Of a DNA stretch of 30,138 nt, positions 1-6,730 are shown piece after piece. Within the stretch, counting starts at the first letter, position 1, and every line of letters starts with the position of its first letter. Both the position numbers and the translations under genes were made by a program. The notes beneath the pieces are model-generated. The model saw only the letters and a program-made list of their open reading frames with translations, was not told the DNA's origin and searched no databases. The DNA is from SZUA-365 sp034002405. Its GTDB lineage: Bacteria; Bacteroidota; Ignavibacteria; SZUA-365. The DNA lies in assembly GCA_034002405.1 (NCBI GenBank), contig JAVFAS010000047.1, forward strand, positions 1 through 30,138, given 5' to 3'.

Positions 1-280
1 CCGGGCTACGATGTTGCACCCCTGCGGGGTGCGTCCGTGCGTCCTCCGCGCGCCTTTTCCCGGGCCTGAAGGCCCGGGCTATGATGTTGCACCCCTGCGG
101 GGTGTGTCCGCGCGTCTTCCGCGCGCCTTTTCCCGGGCCTCACGGCCCGGCCTATGATGTTGCACCCCTGCGGGGTGTGTCCGCGCGTCTTCCGCGCGCC
201 TTTTCCCGGGCCTCAAGGCCCGGCCTATGATGTTGCACCCCTGCGGGGTGTGCCCGCGCGTCTTCCGCGCGCGTTACCCA
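1..280. repeat. 73-bp tandem repeat, about 3.8 copies, three hairpins per unit
   Basis: The anchor ATGTTGCACC recurs at 11, 84, 157 and 230, a period of exactly 73 bp, and the array continues off the left edge of the window. Each unit holds three inverted repeats: CACCCCTGCGGGGTG, CGCGCG-TCTTC-CGCGCG and GGGCC-TGAA-GGCCC (loop bases vary between copies as TGAA, TCAC and TCAA). The array starts about 10 bp beyond the stop codon of the minus-strand gene at 284-2026, so its transcript would end in a row of strong hairpins. There are no unique spacers, so it is not a CRISPR array. A role in termination or RNA protection is inference. Confidence 0.9.
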
Positions 281-283
281 GGC

Positions 284-2026
284 TTACCGAATCAGCACCG
301 GACGGAGAATGCGGTGCAGGCCGTCGGTAATGGCAAGCAGGTAGAGGCCTGGTTCGAGCGCGGGAAGCGGCTGGCGAAGGAGATCACCCGAGAACGATGC
401 GGCGGGCAGATCGACCGTCCGTCCGAGCAGGTCGCTGAGTCGGAGACGAAGCTGTCCTGACGGAGCGCCTGTCACGGGCAGCGAGAGCACGCGCATGGCA
501 GGATTCGGATAGATATCTCCGATATCCCAGGATGCGGGCGCGGCGGCTTCGGTGGCGCTGGTCCGCTTCCACCGGATGTCGGCGAAACGCGGCAGGTGGT
601 CGGATGCGACCGTGGCATCGTGCTCGTTGATGCCAAGGCGCAGCCGCTGGCCGGGACTGATCTGCCGCGGATCGACCACGAGATCCTGCGTCACGGTCAA
701 TACGCTCGCGGTGTAGAACATGTAATCGAGCGTCGCGGGGGCGTAGCTGCTTCCCGCATCGTCCCAGGTGTACGTGAAGCGCGAGGATGGATGCCGGGGC
801 GGCAGTTCGGTCCACGCACCACCGTCCCAATCCGGCGCCGCGTCCGGACCGTAGGTCACGTTGTTCACGATATCACCCGTGACCAGCGTCTCATACTGCC
901 GATGGTCGCCCACCAGATTCAGGTCGCCGACCAGCACGATCGGTGTACCCTCCGCTACGGTGACCGCGCCACCGGACGTTTTCGCGTCGCGGAGAAATCG
1001 GATCAGGCCATCCGCTTCACGCTGCCGGTGATCGTCGGCGTCGCAGCAGCGGAAATGTGCGTTGATCAGCAAGAGCTCCTCACCATCCGGCGTGCGCAGC
1101 AGGAAGGCGGATGCGCGGTACTCCGCCTGCACCTGCCAGCTGTGTTCCACATCGAGATGCGTGACGAGAATGTTCCCCGCATCGCGCTTGATCGCGCGCC
1201 ATTCGTGTCCCGCCGGCGCGTCGATCGCGGAGCGCACAACATCCAACGCGTCGGTCGCGCTCATATCGAAGCATTCCTGAAGACACAGCACATCCGGCCG
1301 GATCGCGCGCAGCAGACGGGTGTATGCCGGTTGCCGCGCGGGGTCGACGGGCCCGTTGAACAGCGTGTTCCACGAAAGAAGACGGATCGCTCCGTTTTCG
1401 ATGGGTCGGAGCAGCTGTTCGACCACCGGTTGGACGCCCGTGAATCGAAATTCATACTCCACTCCCCCATCACCGTCGGGGAAGCGATCACCACCAGAGT
1501 CACTGAGGGCGACGCGGATACGATCGACGGGAAACAGCGGCCGTGCGCCGATCACCGTCCCCCGTCGAATCGCGAGTTCGAAACGGGAGGAGGTCATGCT
1601 CGGCGCGGGGATGAGACGGATGTCGTCATGACGCACGTTCACGGAATTCCCGAGATACACCGTGCCCTGGCGTTGCGCGAAATCCCAGACCAGTTCCGCG
1701 CCGATGCCATGCATCGTCCGTCCTGTCGACGCATCGTCATCGGTATCGATGGCGAGGCGGATGCCGTTGTTGTCCTGCAACAAGACATCGATGCCGGTAT
1801 CGAAAGAGAGATACAACCACAGCGCATCGTCATGGACGTGCAGATGCGTGAAATCGATCCCCGAGGGACCGGCATCGTGCGCGGGATCCCCGGCCAGCGC
1901 GGGCATTGCGTCCCAGTCCGCGAAGCGTCCGTCGATGGCGACATCCTGCGCCGGTAAACGCCCGCAACCCGCAATCAGTACGAGAACGAGAAGGAAAGAC
2001 TGTATGGAATACCGCATGTTCCGCAT
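284..2026 (-). CDS. Secreted endonuclease/exonuclease/phosphatase-fold protein with T9SS sorting domain
   Basis: 580 aa. A hydrophobic signal at residues 8-21 ends in LIAGC, so it may be a lipoprotein or an ordinary signal peptide. Residues about 28-195 look like a CBM9/DOMON-type beta domain (IDGRFADWD, LYLSFDTG). Residues 213-487 are an EEP hydrolase domain: N220 in LLSWNTLF, E251 in LQECF, H324 in NAHF, D368/N370 in VGDLNLVG and the closing SDH at 475-477. These are the metal and catalytic positions of the DNase I-like fold. Residues about 504-580 form a type A Por sorting domain (IYPNPA ... GLYLLAI ... VLIR), implying delivery to the cell surface or medium by T9SS. The substrate (nucleic acid, phosphoester or sphingolipid) cannot be told from sequence. 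An internal Met at residue 4 is an alternative start. A TAGATT box lies 8 nt before the ATG. Confidence 0.88.
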   Translation of the reverse strand: MRNMRYSIQSFLLVLVLIAGCGRLPAQDVAIDGRFADWDAMPALAGDPAHDAGPSGIDFTHLHVHDDALWLYLSFDTGIDVLLQDNNGIRLAIDTDDDASTGRTMHGIGAELVWDFAQRQGTVYLGNSVNVRHDDIRLIPAPSMTSSRFELAIRRGTVIGARPLFPVDRIRVALSDSGGDRFPDGDGGVEYEFRFTGVQPVVEQLLRPIENGAIRLLSWNTLFNGPVDPARQPAYTRLLRAIRPDVLCLQECFDMSATDALDVVRSAIDAPAGHEWRAIKRDAGNILVTHLDVEHSWQVQAEYRASAFLLRTPDGEELLLINAHFRCCDADDHRQREADGLIRFLRDAKTSGGAVTVAEGTPIVLVGDLNLVGDHRQYETLVTGDIVNNVTYGPDAAPDWDGGAWTELPPRHPSSRFTYTWDDAGSSYAPATLDYMFYTASVLTVTQDLVVDPRQISPGQRLRLGINEHDATVASDHLPRFADIRWKRTSATEAAAPASWDIGDIYPNPAMRVLSLPVTGAPSGQLRLRLSDLLGRTVDLPAASFSGDLLRQPLPALEPGLYLLAITDGLHRILRPVLIR

Positions 2027-2032
2027 TGCCGT

Positions 2033-2040
2033 TCAATCTA
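2033..2040 (-). promoter_or_regulatory. Putative -10 box (TAGATTGA) close to the start codon
   Basis: Reading the minus strand, TAGATTGA matches the TAnnTT core seen before other genes here and ends its TAGATT part 8 nt before the ATG at 2026. Transcription would begin close to the start codon. There is no convincing TTTG box; ATTT lies 20 nt upstream. Confidence 0.4.
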
Positions 2041-2140
2041 TGCATTTTTCCCGCGCGGGGAAATGCGACACGAATCCTTTCCTCGCGCGGCATCATCGAA
2101 CGGCAGGAATGGTATCTTTCCTTTTCGATCACGCACGGAC

Positions 2141-2761
2141 ATGCGCCCCATGAAGAATCTCCCCTACTGGATTTCCGCGACGACCATGCTGTTCGTGGTA
2201 ACCATGCTGTTCGTGACAACCACGCTCGTCGCAGCGACGCTGGGCGCGCAGCCACGGGAGACCGTTGTGGGGCGGGACGATCCCCGTTCGGAGGATTCCG
2301 GCATCGCACGCGACACCATCGCGCACGCGGCACGCGTCCCGGCCTTTGTCTTCGTTTCCCTCGACGACAGCAGCCTGGTCTCGCACGCGCAGCTCGAGGG
2401 AACGGTTTACCTGGTGGATTTCTGGGCGACGTGGTGTCCCCCCTGCGTCGAGGCACTTCCGGCCTTGGAGCAGGTGTACGAGGAATTCCATCCCCGCGGC
2501 TTCGAGATCATCAGCCTGTCCTTCGATCATTCGGATGAACGCATCCGACATTTCCGGGAGAAGCGTTTCACCATGCCCTGGCTGCACGGACGCCTCGCGG
2601 GCGGTTTCAGTGACATCGTCTCGATCTCCTTCCATCTGCAAAACATTCCGCATTACGTGCTCGTCGGTCGAGATGGCCGCATTCTCGCCGAAGCGGACGA
2701 GATGCCCGCCGACCGGCTCCGCGCACTGCTCATCGATAACGTGGGAAGCGGGGAAGAGTAA
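2141..2761 (+). CDS. Exported TlpA/ResA-like thioredoxin-fold protein
   Basis: 206 aa from the ATG at 2141; the ATG at 2150 is equally plausible. The frame stays open back to 2063, but that would put charged, unrelated residues before a clean signal peptide. Residues 10-36 are the hydrophobic export signal, ending around TLGAQ. The thioredoxin domain covers about 67-200 with the redox motif WATWCPPC (C99, C102) and the cis-proline loop NIPHYVLVG (P170). The family reduces or exchanges disulfides in periplasmic proteins, for example apocytochromes; the partner here is unknown. The signal peptide core is built from an 18-bp direct repeat at 2183-2236 encoding TMLFVV, TMLFVT and TTLVAA. The gene is divergent from the T9SS nuclease gene. 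The stop codon is the first base triplet of a large palindrome. Confidence 0.88.
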   Translation: MRPMKNLPYWISATTMLFVVTMLFVTTTLVAATLGAQPRETVVGRDDPRSEDSGIARDTIAHAARVPAFVFVSLDDSSLVSHAQLEGTVYLVDFWATWCPPCVEALPALEQVYEEFHPRGFEIISLSFDHSDERIRHFREKRFTMPWLHGRLAGGFSDIVSISFHLQNIPHYVLVGRDGRILAEADEMPADRLRALLIDNVGSGEE

Positions 2762-2919
2762 ACGCGGATTTCGCGGATGACGCGGATTGCTTGTTCGATA
2801 TCCTCTTCGGCATGAATCCTCGGAAAATGGACAATCACCGATGCATCCGTTCGAAGGACAACAACGCGATCAATCTGCGTCATCCGCGTCATCCGCGTCA
2901 TCCGCGAAATCTGCGTTTA
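2759..2919. repeat. Long palindrome, GCGGATT class, starting at a stop codon
   Basis: The left arm 2759-2789 (TAAACGCGGATTTCGCGGAT and onward) pairs almost perfectly with the right arm 2871-2919. The right arm carries two extra 9-bp units (the TCATCCGCG run). The interior 2790-2870 is itself partly complementary. The TAA stop of the thioredoxin gene forms the left tip. A transcript would fold into one long hairpin, which suggests a terminator or mRNA-end function. Confidence 0.85.
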
Positions 2920-2932
2920 CTCTTCTCTTCGT

Positions 2933-2940
2933 TATATTGG
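2933..2940 (+). promoter_or_regulatory. Putative -10 box (TATATTGG) for the frataxin-ketolase operon
   Basis: TATATTGG fits TAnnTTTG loosely and lies just outside the palindrome, 36 nt before the ATG at 2977. A Shine-Dalgarno-like GAGGAG follows near 2961. No clear TTTG box is seen at 20 nt. Confidence 0.4.
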
Positions 2941-2976
2941 ACCAAGCCCATATCCGATAATGAGGAGCAACGATAG

Positions 2977-3309
2977 ATGGATACACAGGAATTCATAATC
3001 ACGGCACATGAAACGCTCGAGGGCGTGGAGCGGGCGATCGAGCAGCTCGCGCTCGACGGCGTGGAGACCTATCCCATTGAGGCGGGACTGCGTTTGATAT
3101 TCGATGATGGTGCCGAGATCTCTCTCGTCTCCGACACGCAGGACCAGCAGATCGAACTGCGTGGCACGCAGGAGCCGGTCGCGTTCTACTACGACAGCAC
3201 GGAAGAGCAGTGGTATGCACGTGACAGCGAACGGCCGCTGCCCGAGGTTCTGGGTACCACGCTCGGCCACCGGCTCGCGCGTCCGGTGCAGTTTGACGAC
3301 CTGATTTGA
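2977..3309 (+). CDS. Frataxin/CyaY-like protein
   Basis: 110 aa, the normal length for CyaY. Family pattern by eye: an N-terminal acidic helix (EFIITAHETLEGVERAIEQL), a strand pair GLRLIFDDGAEISLV matching the G-x-L-x-I-x-F-x-(D/N)-G strand of frataxins, QQIEL, then EEQWYARD, corresponding to the EW-x-x-(D/N)R segment, followed by the closing helix LPEVLGTTL. Frataxins bind iron and modulate Fe-S cluster assembly in the cytoplasm. The gene is first in a run with a flavin reductase-like gene and a di-iron ketolase gene (39 nt, then 1 nt gaps), which suggests an iron-related role for that enzyme. The start is supported by GAGGAG about 11 nt upstream. Identification rests on motif resemblance, so the symbol is left blank. 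Confidence 0.72.
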   Translation: MDTQEFIITAHETLEGVERAIEQLALDGVETYPIEAGLRLIFDDGAEISLVSDTQDQQIELRGTQEPVAFYYDSTEEQWYARDSERPLPEVLGTTLGHRLARPVQFDDLI

Positions 3310-3348
3310 TTTCCCCATGAATTCCACGAACATGCGGGCAGCACGGCC

Positions 3349-3918
3349 ATGACCGACACCACTCACGCCTCCCCCGGATCGATATTCTCGCTCACTGATC
3401 ACGAGATCTACGTCGTGACCGCGCGGCATGAGGAACGCGACAGCGGACAGATCGCGACCTGGATCATGCCGGCGACGCTGGTACCGGATCGCCCGCGCAT
3501 TGTCGTGGTGATCTCGCCACGGAATTTCACGCATGGACTGATCGCCGCGAGCGGACGCTTTGTCCTCAACATGCTGGCCGACGCGCAGCATGACCTCGTG
3601 CCGTTGTTCGGACTGCATTCGACGCGGGACATCAATAAATTCGATGGAATGAAAATCAGACGCAGCGGGTCCGGCATTCCGATTCTTCCGGAAAGCTGCG
3701 GCTGGGCCGAATGCCGCATCGTCGCCACGATGGATCTCGGCGACCGCATTGTCTATGCCGCCGACGTCGACACGCAGGAAGTCCATCCCGGCCGCGTCCC
3801 GCTGCGTAAGCGCGAGGCGTTCGCGCGACAACCCGAGGACATCCGCCGTCTGCTCGAGGAAAAGCATCGCATCGACGGCGCACGCGACCGCGCGTTCATC
3901 ACCCGTTTCCCTGAATGA
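3349..3918 (+). CDS. Flavin reductase-like FMN-binding split-barrel protein
   Basis: 189 aa. The opening FSLTDHEIYVVTARHEERDSG, followed by IATWIMPATLVPDRPRIVV and FTHGLIAASGRFVLNMLA, is the usual flavin reductase-like layout. The later WAECRIVATMDLGDRIVYAADV strands complete the barrel. Members bind FMN and pass reducing equivalents from NAD(P)H to flavin, iron or a partner oxygenase. The protein is soluble with no signal peptide. The next gene begins 1 nt after this stop, so the two are translationally coupled; supplying electrons to the di-iron ketolase, or reducing iron for it, is an attractive but unproven role. The ATG at 3349 has no strong ribosome binding site, and is the first Met that gives the full domain. 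Confidence 0.82.
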   Translation: MTDTTHASPGSIFSLTDHEIYVVTARHEERDSGQIATWIMPATLVPDRPRIVVVISPRNFTHGLIAASGRFVLNMLADAQHDLVPLFGLHSTRDINKFDGMKIRRSGSGIPILPESCGWAECRIVATMDLGDRIVYAADVDTQEVHPGRVPLRKREAFARQPEDIRRLLEEKHRIDGARDRAFITRFPE

Positions 3919-3919
3919 A

Positions 3920-4690
3920 ATGAGCATCCGCCCGACATATCGCTGGAAGGGAATCATCATCGCCCTGACGGTCATCACCGCCTGGGCTGTCTCCCTCGCC
4001 TTCACCCTCACCTCCGATCTTTCCATTTTTCCATTCTTCCATTTTTCCATTCTTCCATTTTTCCATCCTTCCATCCTTTCCATTTTCCTCATCCCGCTGC
4101 TCATCGCACTCAACACATTTCTTTTCACGGGCCTCTTCATCACCGCGCACGACGCCATGCACGGCACCGTCGCGCCCGCGCATCCGCGGCTCAACCGGGC
4201 GATCGGCCGCGTGGCCACCCGGTTGTATGCGCTGTTCAGCTTCGACGCGATGCGCACGAAACACCACGAGCATCATCGCCATCCCGCGAGCGATGGCGAT
4301 CCGGACTTCCATGACGGCACGCACACCGGGTTCGTGCGCTGGTACGCGCATTTTTTCCTCACCTATGTCAACGGGCCGCAGCTCCTTGGCATGGCGGTGA
4401 TCTACAACGTGCTCAAGTACGTGGCGGAGATTCCGGATGCGAACATCCTGATCTTCTGGGTGCTGCCCGCGCTTGCCAGCACGGTGCAGCTGTTCTACTT
4501 CGGGACCTATCGGCCGCATCGCAAACCCGCGGGCGGCTACACCGAGCCCCACCGCGCCGTTTCCAACGCCTACGGTGTCACACTGTCCTTTCTCACGTGC
4601 TATCATTTCGGTTACCATCTCGAGCATCACGAAAAACCTGGCGTGCCGTGGTGGGGATTGCCGAAGGAGAGAGGACATTCTCCGTCGTAG
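3920..4690 (+). CDS. crtW: Beta-carotene 4,4'-ketolase, CrtW type
   Basis: 256 aa membrane di-iron enzyme. Histidine boxes: HDAMH (77-81), HHEHHRHP (115-122) and HLEHHE (233-238), plus DPDFHDG (127-133) and FGTYRPHRKP typical of CrtW. The family adds keto groups at C4/C4' of beta-carotene or zeaxanthin, giving echinenone, canthaxanthin or astaxanthin. The ATG at 3920 lies 1 nt past the previous stop; the frame is open farther upstream (from 3749) but only as overlap with the flavin reductase gene. Oddity: residues about 34-56 (a period-8 peptide, SIFPFFHF then SILPFFHP) are encoded by an 8-bp tandem repeat, TTCCATTT alternating with TTCCATTC, at 4020-4085, the kind of short-unit repeat otherwise found between genes here. 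No other carotenoid genes are in the window. Confidence 0.9.
   Translation: MSIRPTYRWKGIIIALTVITAWAVSLAFTLTSDLSIFPFFHFSILPFFHPSILSIFLIPLLIALNTFLFTGLFITAHDAMHGTVAPAHPRLNRAIGRVATRLYALFSFDAMRTKHHEHHRHPASDGDPDFHDGTHTGFVRWYAHFFLTYVNGPQLLGMAVIYNVLKYVAEIPDANILIFWVLPALASTVQLFYFGTYRPHRKPAGGYTEPHRAVSNAYGVTLSFLTCYHFGYHLEHHEKPGVPWWGLPKERGHSPS
4020..4090. repeat. 8-bp tandem repeat inside the ketolase gene
   Basis: About seven units of TTCCATT(T/C), later TTCCATCC, followed by a degenerate tail. The unit length is not a multiple of three, yet no stop arises in the coding frame. The translation is hydrophobic and aromatic and falls in the second transmembrane region, just before the first histidine box. 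Confidence 0.9.
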
Positions 4691-4711
4691 TGGACGGCGC
4701 ATCCCGTACGT

Positions 4712-4743
4712 TTTGCTTCCCTGCCCCATTCTCCCTACCTTGA
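4712..4743 (+). promoter_or_regulatory. Bacteroidota-type promoter for the FKBP gene
   Basis: TTTG at 4712-4715, exactly 20 nt, then TACCTTGA at 4736-4743. This is close to the TTTG-N19/20-TAnnTTTG consensus of the Bacteroidota primary sigma factor. The start codon is 30 nt downstream. Confidence 0.65.
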
Positions 4744-4772
4744 ACCTACCCTTTCATTAACCGGAGCATTTC

Positions 4773-5201
4773 TTGGCAGCAGCAGCAAACGGCGACACGG
4801 TCGCAGTGCATTACACCGGTTCGCTTGCGGACGGAACCATTTTCGACAGCTCACGCGAGAGCGATCCACTGTCGTTCACCGTGGGTGAAGGACAGGTGAT
4901 CGCGGGCTTCAATGACGCCGTGCATGGCATGAACGTCGGCGAGACCGTCACCGTGACCATCCCGGCGGCGGAGGCCTACGGTGAATACAGCGAGCAGTTC
5001 GTCATCAACGTCCCCCCCTCGGACATCCCCGCGGAGATCGGTGTGGAAGTCGGCATGGACCTGCAGCTCCATCAGGAAGACGGCGGCGCCATTCCCGTGC
5101 GCGTGACCGAGGTCAACGACGACTTCGTCACCCTCGACGCCAACCACCCCCTCGCCGGACAGGATCTCACCTTCGAAATCGAGCTCGTCTCCATCGGCTG
5201 A
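4773..5201 (+). CDS. FKBP-type peptidyl-prolyl isomerase, SlyD-like
   Basis: 142 aa. Typical SlyD-type FKBP: GDTVAVHYTGSLADGTIFDSS at the start, LSFTVGEGQVIAGFNDAVHGM (the FKBP active-site strand), then EAYGEY and the inserted IF flap (about 70-125), ending in LTFEIELVSI. It catalyses cis-trans isomerisation of X-Pro bonds and acts as a folding helper. No signal peptide, so cytoplasmic. The long histidine-rich metal-binding tail of E. coli SlyD is absent. The start is a TTG at 4773 with CCGGAGC about 6 nt upstream; no ATG is available in the right place. It has its own promoter and is followed by a long palindrome, so it is a single-gene unit. Confidence 0.9.
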   Translation: MAAAANGDTVAVHYTGSLADGTIFDSSRESDPLSFTVGEGQVIAGFNDAVHGMNVGETVTVTIPAAEAYGEYSEQFVINVPPSDIPAEIGVEVGMDLQLHQEDGGAIPVRVTEVNDDFVTLDANHPLAGQDLTFEIELVSIG

Positions 5202-5212
5202 AGAAGCCACCC

Positions 5213-5350
5213 GAAGAACAACCGCAAAAACGCAAAAGCGCGAAGAAACGACGCGAAAGATTTCTTGATATCACGCCCGGCAAAATCCGTCGCGATATGA
5301 AGAATCTTTCGCGCTTTTTTTGCGCTTTTGCGTTTTAGTGGTTGTTCTTC
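5213..5350. repeat. Long palindrome, CGCGAAAGATT class, copy 1
   Basis: The left arm starting GAAGAACAACCGC at 5213 and running to about 5265 pairs with the right arm ending at 5350. Both arms contain AAAACGCAAAAGCGC and GCGCGAAAGATT blocks when read inward. The loop is about 30 nt. The element follows the FKBP stop by 11 nt. Related copies lie at 9091, 9690 and 12149. Confidence 0.88.
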
Positions 5351-5367
5351 AGGGATGGATTTTGCCC

Positions 5368-5399
5368 TTTCGCGGGGGGTGGGGATTTGGGTACATTCG
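5368..5399 (+). promoter_or_regulatory. Putative promoter (TTTC-N20-TACATTCG)
   Basis: TTTC at 5368-5371 and TACATTCG at 5392-5399 are again separated by 20 nt, 66 nt before the ATG of the lipoprotein gene. The match to the -35 consensus is imperfect. Confidence 0.45.
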
Positions 5400-5464
5400 C
5401 AGGTCGTTATCCTGAAATAACGACAGGGAGTTTTTCTTTTCATCATTCGTCTTAGGGAGACATC

Positions 5465-6376
5465 ATGAATGGAACCACACGTCGTGGATTGTCCGCGCGT
5501 TTCGTCGGACACTGCGGAACCCTCATTCTCGCGCTCGCTCTACTGACGGGCTGCGAATCCACACCCAACGATGCCGATGCGCCACTGCTCGCCATGGCCG
5601 TGCCGGTCGAGCGAACAGTTCCGTACGGTCCGGTCAACACCGACAATCCGTACGAGCACATCGGCTTGCGACACAACGAAGCGGTGCACGCCGTGATCCT
5701 CGCCGCGCAGCCGTGGGACACGCTGAGCATTCCGACCATGAACGCCCGCATCCAGAAAGCGATTCCGGAATGGGCCGAGCGCGCGATGAAGGTGCCGTAC
5801 GAATGCGCCCGTGCGCATGTGAAAACCGCATTCGCCATGAAGATCGACACGAGTGCGCGTCGGCTGCTGGCGACGTTCGACGCGCCGGGATATACGACAC
5901 GCGAGCGCGACTACCTTCGCCGCATCGGCACCCTGCTCCGCGACGCGGCTTCGTTCGCCGAACTCGAGAGCGGCCTGCTCCACATCGAGCGGGACATCCT
6001 CGCGGAAGCATGGCCCACGGACGCTGGGACGGAAGCCGCGGCCCGGATCGCGATCAGCATCGCCAAGCATTCCCTCGCCTATTGGAAAATGGTCTTCGCC
6101 ACGGCCGCGGGTGTCCGCCCGTCCGATCTCGCGAAACAGGCATCGATACACGGAACGAACGAAGAACTGATCAAGATCATCACCAAATGCGAATTCGTCG
6201 TCGCCGCCGACGCTCTTGCCGGGATCTCCGCGGCCGAAACCGTCGCGGTGCTGGGACCACTGGTACAGCTCGAGGCGGCCGTCATCTCCGGCGGCGCCGT
6301 CTCCATTATCGTCGCGACCTTCGTCTTCCATGAAGAAATCGTCGGCTTCCTCCGCTCGCTCTGTCCATGGCGATGA
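5465..6376 (+). CDS. Lipoprotein of unknown function
   Basis: 303 aa. A positively charged start, a hydrophobic stretch (GTLILALALLTGC) and a lipobox LLTGC mark a lipoprotein; the mature protein starts at Cys31. After it comes NPYEHIGLRHNEAVHAVI (about 60-78); a similar NP(Y/F)-x3-G-x2-HN motif recurs, from memory, in uncharacterised Bacteroidota proteins. Residues about 210-265 are mixed helical. The last 40 residues include a hydrophobic, glycine/alanine-rich segment (AAVISGGAVSIIVATFVF) that could be a membrane-inserting helix. AGGGAGA sits 5 nt before the ATG. A 23-codon membrane peptide gene follows within 40 nt and is probably co-transcribed. I do not recognise the family and assign no function. 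Confidence 0.75.
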   Translation: MNGTTRRGLSARFVGHCGTLILALALLTGCESTPNDADAPLLAMAVPVERTVPYGPVNTDNPYEHIGLRHNEAVHAVILAAQPWDTLSIPTMNARIQKAIPEWAERAMKVPYECARAHVKTAFAMKIDTSARRLLATFDAPGYTTRERDYLRRIGTLLRDAASFAELESGLLHIERDILAEAWPTDAGTEAAARIAISIAKHSLAYWKMVFATAAGVRPSDLAKQASIHGTNEELIKIITKCEFVVAADALAGISAAETVAVLGPLVQLEAAVISGGAVSIIVATFVFHEEIVGFLRSLCPWR

Positions 6377-6411
6377 CCTTCCTGATTCCACACCCACATA
6401 CGGAGAATGAC

Positions 6412-6483
6412 ATGCGACAGGTAATGCTTTTCATCGCCGTGATGCTCATGCTGCTGGTGTTCATCTTCACCGGGCAGGTGTAA
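6412..6483 (+). CDS. Possible 23-residue single-pass membrane peptide
   Basis: ATG at 6412, TAA at 6481-6483, giving MRQVMLFIAVMLMLLVFIFT then GQV. CGGAGA lies 5 nt before the ATG, a reasonable ribosome binding site. Apart from the basic start and the polar tail the whole peptide is one hydrophobic helix with inside-positive orientation. It lies 35 nt after the lipoprotein stop codon. Small peptides of this shape include membrane-protein regulators and type I toxins, but nothing here decides between them. It could also be a chance ORF; the ribosome site and the textbook hydrophobic profile argue against that. Confidence 0.5.
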   Translation: MRQVMLFIAVMLMLLVFIFTGQV

Positions 6484-6499
6484 TGGCGCCGCGCGCCAC

Positions 6500-6614
6500 G
6501 TGAACGCGGAGGCACGGGGAGAGGCGCGGCAGTTCGCATCGACAGTCCGAGAATAATCCTCGGATCCCAATCGATGTGCGTTCTTGCGCCCTCCTCGTGT
6601 CTTCGTGTCTTCAC
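6500..6614. repeat. Imperfect palindrome after the small membrane peptide
   Basis: GTGAACGCGGAGGCACGGGG on the left matches the complement of the right arm ending CTTCGTGTCTTCAC at 6614, with gaps. A small inner hairpin CCGAG-AATAATC-CTCGG is at about 6546-6562. The right arm's CTCGTGTCTTCGTGTCTTC resembles the outer part of the elements ending at 9960 and 12408, so it is probably a diverged relative. Confidence 0.6.
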
Positions 6615-6643
6615 ATTTTTTGCAGAATACGGGAGCATCCTCC

Positions 6644-6672
6644 TTGACTTCCGGGAATTTAATCCATATAAT
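6644..6672 (+). promoter_or_regulatory. E. coli-like sigma70 promoter TTGACT-17-TATAAT
   Basis: TTGACT at 6644-6649, a 17-nt spacer and a perfect TATAAT at 6667-6672. Start of transcription is expected near 6679, giving a leader of about 52 nt with AAGGAG at 6720-6725 just before the ATG at 6731. This layout differs from the TTTG-N20-TAnnTT boxes at neighbouring genes. Confidence 0.6.
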
Positions 6673-6730
6673 GAGCGCTGAATATCGGATTATGCATTTA
6701 TACAGGGACAACTCACATCAAGGAGATGGA

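Noticed and set aside
1..280. CRISPR array
   Set aside because: The 73-bp units are contiguous with no unique spacers; the same applies to the 25-bp and 21-bp arrays near 27036-27330.
227..460. 77-codon open frame reading out of the 73-bp repeats
   Set aside because: Starts inside the repeat, lacks a ribosome site, and overlaps the end of a well-supported minus-strand gene.
596..1957. 453-codon open frame on the plus strand opposite the T9SS nuclease
   Set aside because: Arginine- and histidine-rich translation with no domain; it is the antisense shadow of a clear EEP-domain gene, as is usual in GC-rich DNA.
2063..2140. Upstream 26-codon extension of the thioredoxin-like protein
   Set aside because: Would precede a clean signal peptide with charged residues; this stretch more likely holds the divergent promoters.
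2932..4257. 441-codon minus-strand frame over the frataxin-ketolase operon
   Set aside because: Overlaps three genes with recognisable families; its repeated MEKWKNG-type segment is only the complement of the octamer repeat.
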